35,560 nt of DNA from Chloroflexota bacterium (GTDB lineage: Bacteria; Chloroflexota; Anaerolineae; Anaerolineales; Villigracilaceae). Below the pieces are notes generated by a model that saw only the letters and a list, made by a program, of their open reading frames with translations, made no database searches and was not told the DNA's origin. The position numbers and the translations under genes are program-made. Shown piece after piece: positions 7,484 to 15,209 of this stretch; positions within the stretch are counted from its first letter, which is position 1; every line of letters begins with the position of its first letter. The stretch covers positions 1 to 35,560 of the forward strand of contig JACRLC010000100.1 in NCBI GenBank assembly GCA_016235425.1, written 5' to 3'.

Positions 7484-8683
7484 ATGATCCGCATCCTCGA
7501 CATCGCGTTCAAAGACCTTCTGCAATTATCACGTGACTTCAAGACCTTCATGTTCCTGATCATCATGCCGATCATCTTCACGTTCCTCTTCGGCTATGCC
7601 TTCGGCGGGTTTGGCGGCGGGGATTCGGATTCGCGCTTGCCGGTCGGATATCTGTCCCAGGATGACAGTTGGGTAACTGATGCGTTACACGATCTGCTTG
7701 CAGAGTCAGACGTGATCCGCCTCGATGAAAACGTATTCCGCTCAGCATCCGATTTGGAGAAGCTGGTCGCGGACGATGAACTGGCGGCGGCCATCATCGT
7801 CCCGGACGGGTATGGAAAAGCCGTCCTGAAGGACAAAACCGCTCGTCTCACCCTGATAGCTGATACCGGTTCATCCGCATGGACGACAATCCAGGCTGAC
7901 ATCCTGGCAACCGCCAGCCGGTTGGACAGTGCCGTCCGCACAGCGGCGATCATGGATGAACTCGCCGGGGAGCGGACGCCATTCAAGTACGCCTTCAAAC
8001 AAGCCCTCTCCGCATGGGATGAACCACCAATCGCAGTGACCGAAACGACGAGTCCTGCCATCAAAAAGACAAGCAGTCAGGGCATGTCGCTGGCGCACAC
8101 ATCCCCGGGCATGATGCTTCAATTTGCCATCGCCGGGCTGTTAACTGCCGCGCAGATCATCGTCACCGAACGAAAGTCGCGTACCCTGCAACGCCTGCTG
8201 ACGACGGCCACGCGCCGGGTCCACATCCTGTTCGGCCACTACCTGGCGATCTTCATCCTGATCTTTGCCCAATTCACACTATTGATTACTTTCGGCCAGT
8301 TCATCCTGAAAGTGGATTACCTGCGCGTGCCCAACGCGGCTTTGCTGGTGGCGTTCAGTGCGGCCCTGTGCATCTCAGCCATGGGCCTGCTGATCGGCAT
8401 TCTGGCTCGCACCGAAGAACAGGCCATCATCTTTTCGCTTATCCCCATGTTCGTGCTCTCCGGTTTGGGCGGAGCATGGGTTCCACTGGAATTTACCGGC
8501 GCAACCTTCCAGATTATCGGGCACCTCTCACCGGTGGCCTGGGGCATGGATGGATTCGAAAACATCTGTGTACGAGGCCTGGGATTTGAATCGGTATTGC
8601 TCCCAGCCGGGGCACTGGCAGGCTATGCAGTACTGTTCTTCATCCTGGCCGCATGGAGGTTGGGCGCGGCCGAGGAAAAATAA
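7484..8683 (+). CDS. ABC-2 type exporter permease 2
   Basis: A 399-residue paralogue of the preceding permease with the same plan. An N-terminal segment (about residues 20-40, FLIIMPIIFTFLFGYAFGG) leads into a long extracytoplasmic domain to about residue 200 (IIVPDGYGKAVLKDKTARL). About five C-terminal membrane segments follow, with the block VTERKSRTLQRLLTTATRR, as in ABC-2 subunits. The first six residues, MIRILD, resemble MKIIDI of permease 1, which supports an ancient duplication. The start has only a weak purine-rich site (AAGAGAA). It closes the exporter cluster. Confidence 0.9.
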   Translation: MIRILDIAFKDLLQLSRDFKTFMFLIIMPIIFTFLFGYAFGGFGGGDSDSRLPVGYLSQDDSWVTDALHDLLAESDVIRLDENVFRSASDLEKLVADDELAAAIIVPDGYGKAVLKDKTARLTLIADTGSSAWTTIQADILATASRLDSAVRTAAIMDELAGERTPFKYAFKQALSAWDEPPIAVTETTSPAIKKTSSQGMSLAHTSPGMMLQFAIAGLLTAAQIIVTERKSRTLQRLLTTATRRVHILFGHYLAIFILIFAQFTLLITFGQFILKVDYLRVPNAALLVAFSAALCISAMGLLIGILARTEEQAIIFSLIPMFVLSGLGGAWVPLEFTGATFQIIGHLSPVAWGMDGFENICVRGLGFESVLLPAGALAGYAVLFFILAAWRLGAAEEK

Positions 8684-8770
8684 ACCTCATCAAAGCCCTG
8701 TCACCCGCAAATCCCAAGGCTTGACTAATCATCTCACAAGCCTGAGAATCCGTTGAAAGGAGATTTCCCC

Positions 8771-9208
8771 ATGACCATGGATCGTTCTTTTATCGAACTC
8801 AACCGCGCATCCACCGGGCGCATCCGCGCACTGGCCGCGCGCCTGTCCGATGAGGAAATGCAGCACCCGGTCGGCGAGCACTGGACCGTGGCAATTACCC
8901 TGGCTCATCTGGCCTTCTGGGACAGGCGTACGATGTACGTCCTGGATATGACCGAACGCGGCGGCAAACTGTTCATCCCGGAAATCGATATTTTTGTGAA
9001 CGACCTGTCCCTGCCGCTGTGGGCCGCCATCCCGCCGCGCGAGGCCGCGCGGATCGCCATCGAAACCGCCGAGACACTGGATAAACGGCTGGAAGACTTT
9101 CCGCCCGCGTTGCTCGAGGAAATCCATACGTACAACAAGCGCTGGGTCGTGCGCGCCTTGCATCGCGGCGAACACCTGGATGAAGCCGAGTCTGCATTGA
9201 AAAGTTGA
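8771..9208 (+). CDS. DinB/YfiT-like four-helix protein
   Basis: A 145-residue protein resembling the DinB superfamily, small four-helix bundles that often bind a divalent metal through three His and may act as thiol-dependent transferases. Typical signs are GEHWTVAITLAHLAFWDRR in the second helix, carrying candidate metal His residues, and a C-terminal HRGEHLDEAES with a final His pair. The ATG at 8771 is preceded by AAAGGAGA with 8 bases of spacing; the frame opens earlier at 8753. It follows the exporter by 87 bases and may be read with it. Substrate and function are unknown. Confidence 0.75.
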   Translation: MTMDRSFIELNRASTGRIRALAARLSDEEMQHPVGEHWTVAITLAHLAFWDRRTMYVLDMTERGGKLFIPEIDIFVNDLSLPLWAAIPPREAARIAIETAETLDKRLEDFPPALLEEIHTYNKRWVVRALHRGEHLDEAESALKS

Positions 9209-9403
9209 ACCTCGCTCCAATAACTTACCCCACAAACCAACAATCGCCGCGAAGAGGCGGATGAATTTATTTTAAAATTGATTTAGCGGCAAAGTTGTCA
9301 CTCACTCAAAGTGACCGTCATTCAATGGGAGCAAAGTACCCTTTTCCCCCACGACTCCGATGCTAAAATCGCCCCCACACTAACCAATTCGAGGAGATAA
9401 GAA

Positions 9404-10057
9404 ATGAGAAAGTCCAGTTGGCAATTCATTGTTTCGATTTTCAGCCTGGCCTCGTTAATGCTGGCTTGCAGTTCATTTTCCATTCCGGGGGTGGGCGGCG
9501 GGGATAACGCCATCCTACGCGACGATTTTTCGAACAGCCTCACCGGCACCTGGGGAACCGGCACAGACGCCGATAGCTCGGTGGAATACGCAAACGGCGG
9601 CTTGCAGTTCATCGTGTATTCGGAGCGTTATATTACGTGGTCAAACCCCGACAGCGAGACGTACGAAAACGTCCACGTGGAAGTGACCGCGAAGAACGAC
9701 AGCACCGACCGCCTCGCCGTGTACGGCATCATCTGCGATGAGCAGGTCACGCAATCCTTCTACTACATCGGCGTAGCATCCGACGGCTATTACACCATCT
9801 CCAAGTCCGCAGTGGCGCAGGATGACGTGAGCCTCACCAGCGGAACCAGCACACTCGTTCCTGCGGACAGCACACCCTTCACCATCGGCGCAGACTGCGG
9901 CAACGGCACGATCACCATGTACATCAACGGACAGCAGGTGGCCTCGGTGCAGGATTCGACCTACACCAACGGCAAAGTCGGTTTGTTCGCCGGAAGCAAC
10001 GACACACCGAATTCCGTCAACGTGACGTTCGACGATTTTGTCGTCACTGCTCTGTAA
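9404..10057 (+). CDS. Lipoprotein with concanavalin A-like (LamG/DUF1080-type) domain
   Basis: A 217-residue lipoprotein. The signal peptide ends at LMLAC (Cys 22). The remainder looks like one beta-sandwich domain: it begins with DDFSNSLTGTWGTGTD, has regular beta-strand patterning and ends in VNVTFDDFVVTAL, which is typical of LamG/3-keto-disaccharide-hydrolase-like lectin folds in Chloroflexi lipoproteins. GAGGAGATAAGAA gives a good Shine-Dalgarno. A TAAAAT at 9364-9369 could be the -10 element. It may bind a carbohydrate at the cell surface; no catalytic residues were recognised. Confidence 0.8.
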   Translation: MRKSSWQFIVSIFSLASLMLACSSFSIPGVGGGDNAILRDDFSNSLTGTWGTGTDADSSVEYANGGLQFIVYSERYITWSNPDSETYENVHVEVTAKNDSTDRLAVYGIICDEQVTQSFYYIGVASDGYYTISKSAVAQDDVSLTSGTSTLVPADSTPFTIGADCGNGTITMYINGQQVASVQDSTYTNGKVGLFAGSNDTPNSVNVTFDDFVVTAL

Positions 10058-10066
10058 TATACTTGG

Positions 10067-10190
10067 CACGGTCACAAATTGCGGTTTTGAGAATCGGCGA
10101 AATTAAACCGCGAAGCCCGCAAAGAACACGCATTTCCTTCGCGCTCTTTGCGATCTTAGCGGTAAATTAAAAGCGCAGAAAGTGACCGTG
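10067..10190. repeat. MITE-like element with 9-bp terminal inverted repeats
   Basis: The ends CACGGTCAC (10067-10075) and GTGACCGTG (10182-10190) are perfectly inverted. An internal imperfect palindrome CCGCGAAG..CGCAAAGA / TCTTTGCG..CTTAGCGG (about 10111-10162) makes the whole 124-base stretch foldable. It lies just after the lipoprotein stop. Confidence 0.65.
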
Positions 10191-10202
10191 TTCAGTATAA
10201 CA

Positions 10203-10217
10203 GAGACTTCGGACTCC
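10203..10217 (-). repeat. Truncated piece of the twin-hairpin repeat
   Basis: Read on the minus strand this is GGAGTCCGAAGTCTC, identical to the first 15 bases of the copy at 26731. The rest of the element is absent. A 15-base identity is suggestive only. Confidence 0.45.
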
Positions 10218-10225
10218 GAAACCCG

Positions 10226-10256
10226 CCCCTGCGCCCGCGATGAGCGCAGGGGTTTT
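10226..10256 (+). terminator. Intrinsic terminator
   Basis: CCCCTGCGC (10226-10234) / GCGCAGGGG (10244-10252), 9-base loop, then TTTT. It probably ends the lectin-fold lipoprotein transcript and lies just before the next TATAAT. Confidence 0.7.
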
Positions 10257-10265
10257 GATTGGGGG

Positions 10266-10271
10266 TATAAT
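10266..10271 (+). promoter_or_regulatory. -10 element (TATAAT) for the S51-like gene
   Basis: A perfect TATAAT directly after a terminator and about 140 bases upstream of the peptidase start. The predicted leader (about 10278-10411) contains a 26-codon ORF with a good Shine-Dalgarno. The -35 element is unclear. Confidence 0.5.
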
Positions 10272-10328
10272 GCCCGCAATCAAAACGTAAGTTGGAATGG
10301 CAATTTTTACCGGTAGGAGAGAGCCGCC

Positions 10329-10409
10329 ATGCCCGACAACCCGATCCCCCCAAACAACTGCGCAAGAATTGCTCAAGCCGCGCCCCGAGGCGTTGGGAGC
10401 AAAGTATAA
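10329..10409 (+). CDS. Possible 26-codon upstream ORF
   Basis: ATG at 10329 preceded by GGTAGGAGAG; it encodes MPDNPIPPNNCARIAQAAPR plus six residues and stops at TAA (10407-10409), two bases before the ATG of the peptidase gene at 10412. The spacing would allow translational coupling, and the downstream gene has only a weak site of its own. It could equally be an untranslated leader or the relic of an N-terminal extension. Confidence 0.35.
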   Translation: MPDNPIPPNNCARIAQAAPRGVGSKV

Positions 10410-10411
10410 AC

Positions 10412-11098
10412 ATGGGCCATCTTCTTCTTGAAGGCGGCGCGGAATTCGGCGGACAAATGTCCGGGCCGGATCTGCGCGCCATCGAACTGGCAGGCGGGTT
10501 CGACGCGCCCATCTGCATCATCCCAGCCGCGGCCGCGCCGGATCGCAACCACAAACGCGCCGGAGGCAGCGGTGTGCGCTGGTTCAAATCGCTGGGAGCG
10601 CGGGACGTGGAATCTGTAGACATCATCGACCGCGCCACTGCGAACGACCCGGCCTTCTCCGCTTCCATTCGGACCTCGAAACTGATCTACCTTCTCGGAG
10701 GCTTTCCGCGGCATCTGGGAGAGACTCTCGCGAACAGCCGCGCCTGGCAGGCCGCGTTGGAAGCCTGGGAGGAAGGTGCGGTGATTGCCGGCTCCAGTGC
10801 GGGCGCGATGGTTTTGTGCGAGCATTATTACGATCCTTATGAAAAGAAATTATTGCGCGGCCTGAACCTGGTCCCAAATGCCTGCGTTCTGCCGCATCAC
10901 AACAGCGCCGGGAAGACGTGGGCCAAGCAGTTGGCCGCGCTTTTGCCGAATTCCCTGTTGATCGGCATTGACGAAGGGACGGGAATGATCAACTCTGCGG
11001 ATGGCGGGTGGGTGGTATCCGGCGCGGGGGAGGTCACACTTTATAGAAACGGCGGCCAGATTGAGGTCCACGCGAGAGGCGATGATTTTGTCCTGTAA
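10412..11098 (+). CDS. Cyanophycinase-like serine peptidase (S51 family)
   Basis: A 228-residue protein of the class I glutamine amidotransferase-like fold used by peptidase E and cyanophycinases. The nucleophile elbow is IAGSSAGAM with Ser129 as the likely catalytic serine. GGFPR (residues 96-100) occupies the GGDQ position of cyanophycinases, and PHHNS (161-165) and GIDEGTG (185-191) are at the usual family sites. I start at the ATG at 10412 because the fold begins with MGHLLLEGGAEFGG; the frame is open to 10292 but those 40 residues look non-protein. The family cleaves Asp-X dipeptides or cyanophycin. The GGFP variant makes the substrate uncertain, and no cyanophycin synthetase is in view. 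Confidence 0.85.
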   Translation: MGHLLLEGGAEFGGQMSGPDLRAIELAGGFDAPICIIPAAAAPDRNHKRAGGSGVRWFKSLGARDVESVDIIDRATANDPAFSASIRTSKLIYLLGGFPRHLGETLANSRAWQAALEAWEEGAVIAGSSAGAMVLCEHYYDPYEKKLLRGLNLVPNACVLPHHNSAGKTWAKQLAALLPNSLLIGIDEGTGMINSADGGWVVSGAGEVTLYRNGGQIEVHARGDDFVL

Positions 11099-11158
11099 TC
11101 CGCGTCTGTGAAACGCGTTTTTATCCTTATCAGTAGATCACGAAACGACGAGGAGAAG

Positions 11159-11211
11159 CCCGAAAACAGGGGTGCGGGCGCACGGCGTACGCCCGCACCC
11201 CTGTTTTCGGG
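11159..11211. repeat. Perfect 22-bp hairpin
   Basis: The 22 bases at 11159-11180 (starting CCCGAAAACAGGGG) are the exact reverse complement of 11190-11211, with a 9-base loop CACGGCGTA. No T-run follows, although it sits between the peptidase stop and the STAS gene where a terminator is expected. Confidence 0.85.
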
Positions 11212-11259
11212 AACTCTTTCAATTTTCGTGAAGTACTGCTTATAAAATGGAGGTCAATC

Positions 11260-11637
11260 ATGGAAGTCGGTTTGAAGATCACGAGTGAGGAAATTCAGGG
11301 CAAGGTTCCGGTGACGGTCTTTCACCTGCGCGGCTGGCTGGATGCCCATAGCGAGGAGCAATTGCTGGCCGCCGCCCGCGACGCGTATGATGGCGGCTCG
11401 CGCCATCTCCTGCTCGATCTGGCGGATATGGATACGTTGACCAGCGCCGGGATGCGTGCCATCCAAAAAGTGTATAAAATGTTCTCGCCCGCGGGTGAAC
11501 ATTCCGAAGTGGAGCGCGTCAAGATATGCAACGCGCCGCCGCAGATCTATCACATCCTGGGTGTGACGGGCTTCCTGCAAAACATTCCGAACTACGAAAG
11601 CATGCAGGCCGCCCTTGATTCTTTTGAAAACATTTGA
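11260..11637 (+). CDS. STAS-domain anti-sigma factor antagonist
   Basis: A 125-residue single STAS domain of the SpoIIAA/RsbV type. Hallmarks are VTVFHLRGWLDAHSEEQLLAA near residues 19-39, the LLLDLADMDTLTSAGMRAI block with Ser near residue 63 as the probable phosphorylated residue, and the C-terminal helix ending in AALDSFENI. Such proteins bind or release a partner serine kinase/anti-sigma factor depending on phosphorylation. GGAGG lies 6-7 bases before the ATG. No anti-sigma kinase is adjacent, so the partner must be elsewhere. The gene converges on ccdA with a 6-base gap. Confidence 0.9.
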   Translation: MEVGLKITSEEIQGKVPVTVFHLRGWLDAHSEEQLLAAARDAYDGGSRHLLLDLADMDTLTSAGMRAIQKVYKMFSPAGEHSEVERVKICNAPPQIYHILGVTGFLQNIPNYESMQAALDSFENI

Positions 11638-11643
11638 ACACAA

Positions 11644-12312
11644 TTAAAAATATATGGCAATCAACGGCCAGTTGACTGTCAGATCGTAAATTCCGACACT
11701 CAACAATAACAATCCACTTGCCAGATTGATCAACCGCGCCCGCATCGCGAACTGGCGCGTGATCCATCTTTGAGCCGCGCCGGAGAGAAATGACAATACG
11801 AGAAGCGGCATCCCAAAGCCCAAACCAAACCACAGGAAAATGTTGAGTTTGCTCAATGCTTCCGCGGCAGTAAGGGAGATCGCAAAAATACTGACCACAA
11901 GCGGGCCTGAACAGGGTAGCGCAATCGGCCCATACAACAATCCGTACACGAACGCGTTGATAAACGGGTGAGACAGCACAGGCACTCGCACCTGGGGAAG
12001 TTGTTTGAACGGATTGATGTTCAGCAACAGCAATACGCCCAGCGTGATGATGGTCAGGTCGGCTAGGGGGAGAACGAACGAGAGCGCCTTTCCGATTGAA
12101 ACCGAGAGCAAAGCGATCACGCCGCCGAGCGCGAGCATCATCGTCAGCACGCCGGCAAGGACGAAGAACCCAAGCATATAGCGGCCAGGCTTGCCTTGCA
12201 GACCTTCCTGCCCGCCGCTGATGTAGGCAAGATAACCGGGATAGAGCGGCAGTACACAGGGACTGGTCGTTGCCAACAAGCCAAGAGAAAGTGAAGTGAT
12301 GATGATTTCCAT
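11644..12312 (-). CDS. ccdA: Cytochrome c biogenesis/thiol reductant carrier CcdA
   Basis: A 222-residue CcdA/DsbD-transmembrane-type protein that carries reducing equivalents from cytoplasmic thioredoxin across the membrane. It has six hydrophobic segments. The first Cys motif is SPCVLPLYPGYLAYISG (segment 1), with the second in the ALPCSGPLVVSIF segment; these are the paired membrane cysteines of the family. It follows the TlpA-like lipoprotein gene on the minus strand after a hairpin-containing 56-base gap, so that lipoprotein is the obvious acceptor. Other acceptors could be the UxxC redoxin and DsbA-like protein encoded within 7 kb. The ATG at 12312 lacks a strong Shine-Dalgarno. Confidence 0.93.
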   Translation of the reverse strand: MEIIITSLSLGLLATTSPCVLPLYPGYLAYISGGQEGLQGKPGRYMLGFFVLAGVLTMMLALGGVIALLSVSIGKALSFVLPLADLTIITLGVLLLLNINPFKQLPQVRVPVLSHPFINAFVYGLLYGPIALPCSGPLVVSIFAISLTAAEALSKLNIFLWFGLGFGMPLLVLSFLSGAAQRWITRQFAMRARLINLASGLLLLSVGIYDLTVNWPLIAIYF

Positions 12313-12316
12313 TTTT

Positions 12317-12364
12317 TTAAACAGGCGACAATCACTTCCGAAGTGACTGTCACCTGTTTTTTTT
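12317..12364. repeat. Hairpin between the TlpA-like gene and ccdA
   Basis: Imperfect inverted arms AAACAGGCGACAATCACTT and AAGTGACTGTCACCTGTTT with a CCG loop; two positions are not complementary. On the plus strand it is followed by a T-run (to 12364), on the coding strand by A-tracts. It may tune the relative expression of the two genes or be a mobile repeat, since similar GTGAC/GTCAC motifs occur at 9311 and 10067-10190. Confidence 0.6.
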
Positions 12365-12368
12365 CCTT

Positions 12369-13070
12369 TTACATACCTTCATCCAGATACGGCTGGATGG
12401 CTTTCATCAAATCGTCCGCGCTCTTGAGACCGAAAGGCAGGGGATGAGCCGCGCCGTGCCTGTCAACCACAAGGATTGGTGTGAACGGAGGATTAAGGAA
12501 TTGATCACCGTACAACGCCGCGATCTCATGCGAAACATCTGCGGATGCGATTGCATACAGCCAGTCGAAGCCTGTGCGATTTACGTAATCGTTTAATGTC
12601 TCCGCGCTTTCATTTGGGTCAATGTCAATCGTAAGGCTCACAAGGTCATCGCGGCTTCCGAGCACTTCATGATAGGCCTTGATCTGTTCCTGCTGGGACA
12701 GGCAGTTCGAGCACCAGACGGCCATTGTCTCCACCAGCACCACCTTGCCCTTGAAGTTATTGACCGTGAATGCCTGGCCCGTGCGCGCGTCGGTCAAGGA
12801 GGCCGAAAACCAGTCCGGGCTTTCCATCATCGCTTCCGGCATGGCGGTTGCCTCGTCCATCATCGCGTCAGCAGACGGGGTTTCGTGCGGCATCATCGCA
12901 TCGGGTGTTGGGGTCTCGTCCGGCATCATGGCATCGGTAGTGGAGGTCCCGTCCGGCATCATGGCATCGGGTTTGTCCATCATTGCGTCGGGGGTGGGGG
13001 TTCCTCCGCAGGCAGTGAGAATGACTGCCATCAAGATCATTATGCTGAATAGTGTGTTTTTTGTTTTCAT
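12369..13070 (-). CDS. TlpA-like thioredoxin lipoprotein with Met-doublet linker
   Basis: A 233-residue lipoprotein: signal peptide with lipid Cys21 (ILTAC), a low-complexity linker (about residues 22-84), then a thioredoxin/TlpA fold. The active site is AVWCSNC (Cys120 and Cys123), and the cis-Pro region is PPFTPILVVD. The linker holds six Met-Met pairs at residues 30, 37, 48, 59, 70 and 81, mostly 11 residues apart, each in a (A/D)AMM context. AAGGATTCCC before the ATG gives a good ribosome site. As first gene of a two-gene unit with ccdA, it is probably reduced by CcdA at the outer face of the membrane. The Met array could bind Cu(I) or act as an oxidant sink. Confidence 0.9.
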   Translation of the reverse strand: MKTKNTLFSIMILMAVILTACGGTPTPDAMMDKPDAMMPDGTSTTDAMMPDETPTPDAMMPHETPSADAMMDEATAMPEAMMESPDWFSASLTDARTGQAFTVNNFKGKVVLVETMAVWCSNCLSQQEQIKAYHEVLGSRDDLVSLTIDIDPNESAETLNDYVNRTGFDWLYAIASADVSHEIAALYGDQFLNPPFTPILVVDRHGAAHPLPFGLKSADDLMKAIQPYLDEGM

Positions 13071-13217
13071 GGGAATCCTTTTCTGAATGTTGGTGACACG
13101 ATGGTAGCAAAGCCTTCTTACAAAAGCCCTGCCAAATCCTTACGAAAGTATGAAATCTCCGCCCGGCCGTAATAATTTATTAATCACTGTCATCCAGGAA
13201 TCAAGTATGATTTGATC

Positions 13218-13907
13218 ATGGATAAACGCATCCTCGTGGTTGAAGACGAACCGAGCCTCGCAGAAGTGGTCAGCCTATATTTGAAGCGCGCCGGCTATCA
13301 AGTGCAGACCGCCTCCAACGGCAAACAGGCCATATCCTTTTTGGAGAAACAGATCCCGGACTTTGTGATCCTGGATATCATGCTCCCCGAAATGGACGGT
13401 CTCTCCTTGACGCGCTGGCTGCGCGACCGTTCCGACGTGCCGATCATCATGGTCACCGCGCGCCGCGAGGAGATAGACCGCATTGCTGGCCTCGAAATGG
13501 GCGCGGACGATTATGTGGTCAAGCCGTTCAGTCCGCAGGAGTTGGTGAGTCGTGTTCGGGCGGTGCTGAGGCGCACTGGACGGGATCAGGCTGGGGCGGA
13601 GTCTGATCGGGCGCTGTCCTTCGATGGTTTGGCAATCGACCCGCGTACGCGCGTCGTGACGGTAAAGGAATCAGAGGTGGATTTAACCGCCAAGGAATTC
13701 GACATGCTCTATCTTCTGGCACATTATCCGAAGCAGGTCTTTACGCGCGATCAACTATTGGAACGCGTGTGGGGAGGTGCGGAATATATTGACCCCGGCA
13801 CAGTGACCGTGCACGTGCGCCGCCTGCGTGAAAAAATAGAAGAAGATCCATCCAACCCCAAACACTTATTGACCGTCTGGGGCGTTGGTTACAAGTTCGA
13901 ACCGTGA
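13218..13907 (+). CDS. OmpR-family response regulator
   Basis: A 229-residue two-component transcription factor. The receiver domain (residues 3-115) has the acidic pair VVEDE, phospho-acceptor Asp53 in ILDIMLPEMDG, Thr80 and Lys102 (VVKPF). The C-terminal winged-helix DNA-binding domain (about 130-229) ends in TVWGVGYKFEP, typical of OmpR/PhoB proteins. I start at the ATG at 13218; a TTG two codons earlier is possible. The kinase gene overlaps by 4 bases (GTGA), so both are translated together. The gene is divergent from the TlpA-like/ccdA unit and upstream of the redoxin-msrPQ genes, which makes these the best candidate targets. Confidence 0.93.
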   Translation: MDKRILVVEDEPSLAEVVSLYLKRAGYQVQTASNGKQAISFLEKQIPDFVILDIMLPEMDGLSLTRWLRDRSDVPIIMVTARREEIDRIAGLEMGADDYVVKPFSPQELVSRVRAVLRRTGRDQAGAESDRALSFDGLAIDPRTRVVTVKESEVDLTAKEFDMLYLLAHYPKQVFTRDQLLERVWGGAEYIDPGTVTVHVRRLREKIEEDPSNPKHLLTVWGVGYKFEP

Positions 13908-15139
13908 AATCATCCATCTCTCCCATTCCTGTGATCACACGCTTCGCGTTGGGCGTTTTGCTCATCGTTGCGATTTCGCTTGCCATATTCAAAATGGTAA
14001 TGGCGCCGCCACTGGCCGAGTTGGGGCTGATGGCCTTGTTCCTCGGCATCACGGCGCTCGTTTCTGCGCTGATCGGATACGGTGCGTACCGCCTCGGCTG
14101 GATAAATCTTTCCCCGACATTGCGCTGGTCTCTGCTCGGTGGGTACGCGCTTTCGAGCATCCTCACATTCTTTAACGTCTGGTTCTCCGCCCAATTGATG
14201 TTTGTCAGCGAACACGATCTTTTGCTCGCAATCGTGCTGCTCGTGTTTGCAGGCGGCATGGCCATGGCATTAGGATATTTCCTTTCAACCACCGTCACCG
14301 ACCGCATCCACCTGCTCAAAGGCGCGGCGGAAAAACTGGCCGGGGGCGATCTAAAAACGCGCGTGCCTGTGCAGGGACGCGACGAAGTGGCCGCGCTGGC
14401 GCGCGCTTTCAATCAAATGGCGAAACAACTCGAAGCGGCAGACAATAGACAACGCGCACTCGAGCGCCTGCGCGCGGACCTCATCACCTGGGTCAGCCAC
14501 GATCTGCAAACGCCGCTGGCATCCATCCGCGCCATCCTTGAAGCGCTGGAGGATGGCATGGTGGACGATCCCGAAACGGTCAGGCGTTACCTGAACACCG
14601 CGCAACGCGATGTGAGATCGCTTTCCGCGTTGATTGACGATCTCTTCCAAATGGCGCAACTCAACGCGGGCGGGATTCCTCTCGACCGCGCGCAGTCCTC
14701 ACTTGCCGATCTCATTTCAGATACGCTTGAATCATTCTCCGAGCTGGCCTCGCGGCAGGGTGTCAAACTCGAGGGCAGTGTCGAATCAAACATCGATCCC
14801 GTTACCATGGACACCCAGCGCATCGGGCGCGTGCTCAACAACCTGATCGGCAATGCCCTGCGGCATACTCCCACCCAGGGGGAAGTAAAAGTCCATGCGC
14901 GGCGGACAGGTTCGGGCGTCGAAGTGACCGTTTCCGATACCGGGGAAGGCATCCGCGCCGATGATCTTCCGCACGTCTTCGAAAGTTTTTACCGGGGCGA
15001 AAAGTCGCGCAGCCGCGTCACGGGCGGCGCAGGGCTTGGGCTTGCGATCTCGCGCGGCATCATACAGGCGCACGGCGGTGAGATCAAAGTCCAAAGCGAA
15101 CCGGGGCGCGGCAGTCAATTCACGATCGTCCTGCCTTAA
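13904..15139 (+). CDS. Sensor histidine kinase (HAMP, HisKA, HATPase)
   Basis: A 411-residue membrane kinase starting at a GTG that overlaps the regulator stop. About four hydrophobic segments occupy residues 12-128, with short loops and no large extracytoplasmic sensor domain, so it probably senses within or next to the membrane. A HAMP domain (about 125-180) precedes the H-box WVSHDLQTPL with phospho-His199. The ATPase domain has the N-box NLIGNALRHTP, G1 DTGEGI, an F-box-like FESFYRGEKS and G2 GGAGLGLAIS. It phosphorylates the adjacent OmpR-type regulator. The signal is unknown; its place next to MsrP/MsrQ genes suggests envelope oxidation, by analogy with HprS. Confidence 0.93.
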   Translation: MKSSISPIPVITRFALGVLLIVAISLAIFKMVMAPPLAELGLMALFLGITALVSALIGYGAYRLGWINLSPTLRWSLLGGYALSSILTFFNVWFSAQLMFVSEHDLLLAIVLLVFAGGMAMALGYFLSTTVTDRIHLLKGAAEKLAGGDLKTRVPVQGRDEVAALARAFNQMAKQLEAADNRQRALERLRADLITWVSHDLQTPLASIRAILEALEDGMVDDPETVRRYLNTAQRDVRSLSALIDDLFQMAQLNAGGIPLDRAQSSLADLISDTLESFSELASRQGVKLEGSVESNIDPVTMDTQRIGRVLNNLIGNALRHTPTQGEVKVHARRTGSGVEVTVSDTGEGIRADDLPHVFESFYRGEKSRSRVTGGAGLGLAISRGIIQAHGGEIKVQSEPGRGSQFTIVLP

Positions 15140-15209
15140 CAAAACTCTCACTCCCACGTAATCTTTTCGTAAGGAAGTTTTTTTAGAATGAGGGCATCAA
15201 GGAGACCGT

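Noticed and set aside
10292-10411. 40-residue N-terminal extension of the S51-like peptidase
   Set aside because: The extension is not fold-like, has no ribosome site at its start, and the family begins at MGHLLLEGG.
13904-13907. Frameshift between response regulator and kinase
   Set aside because: The 4-base GTGA overlap is a normal coupled stop-start arrangement; both proteins are complete.
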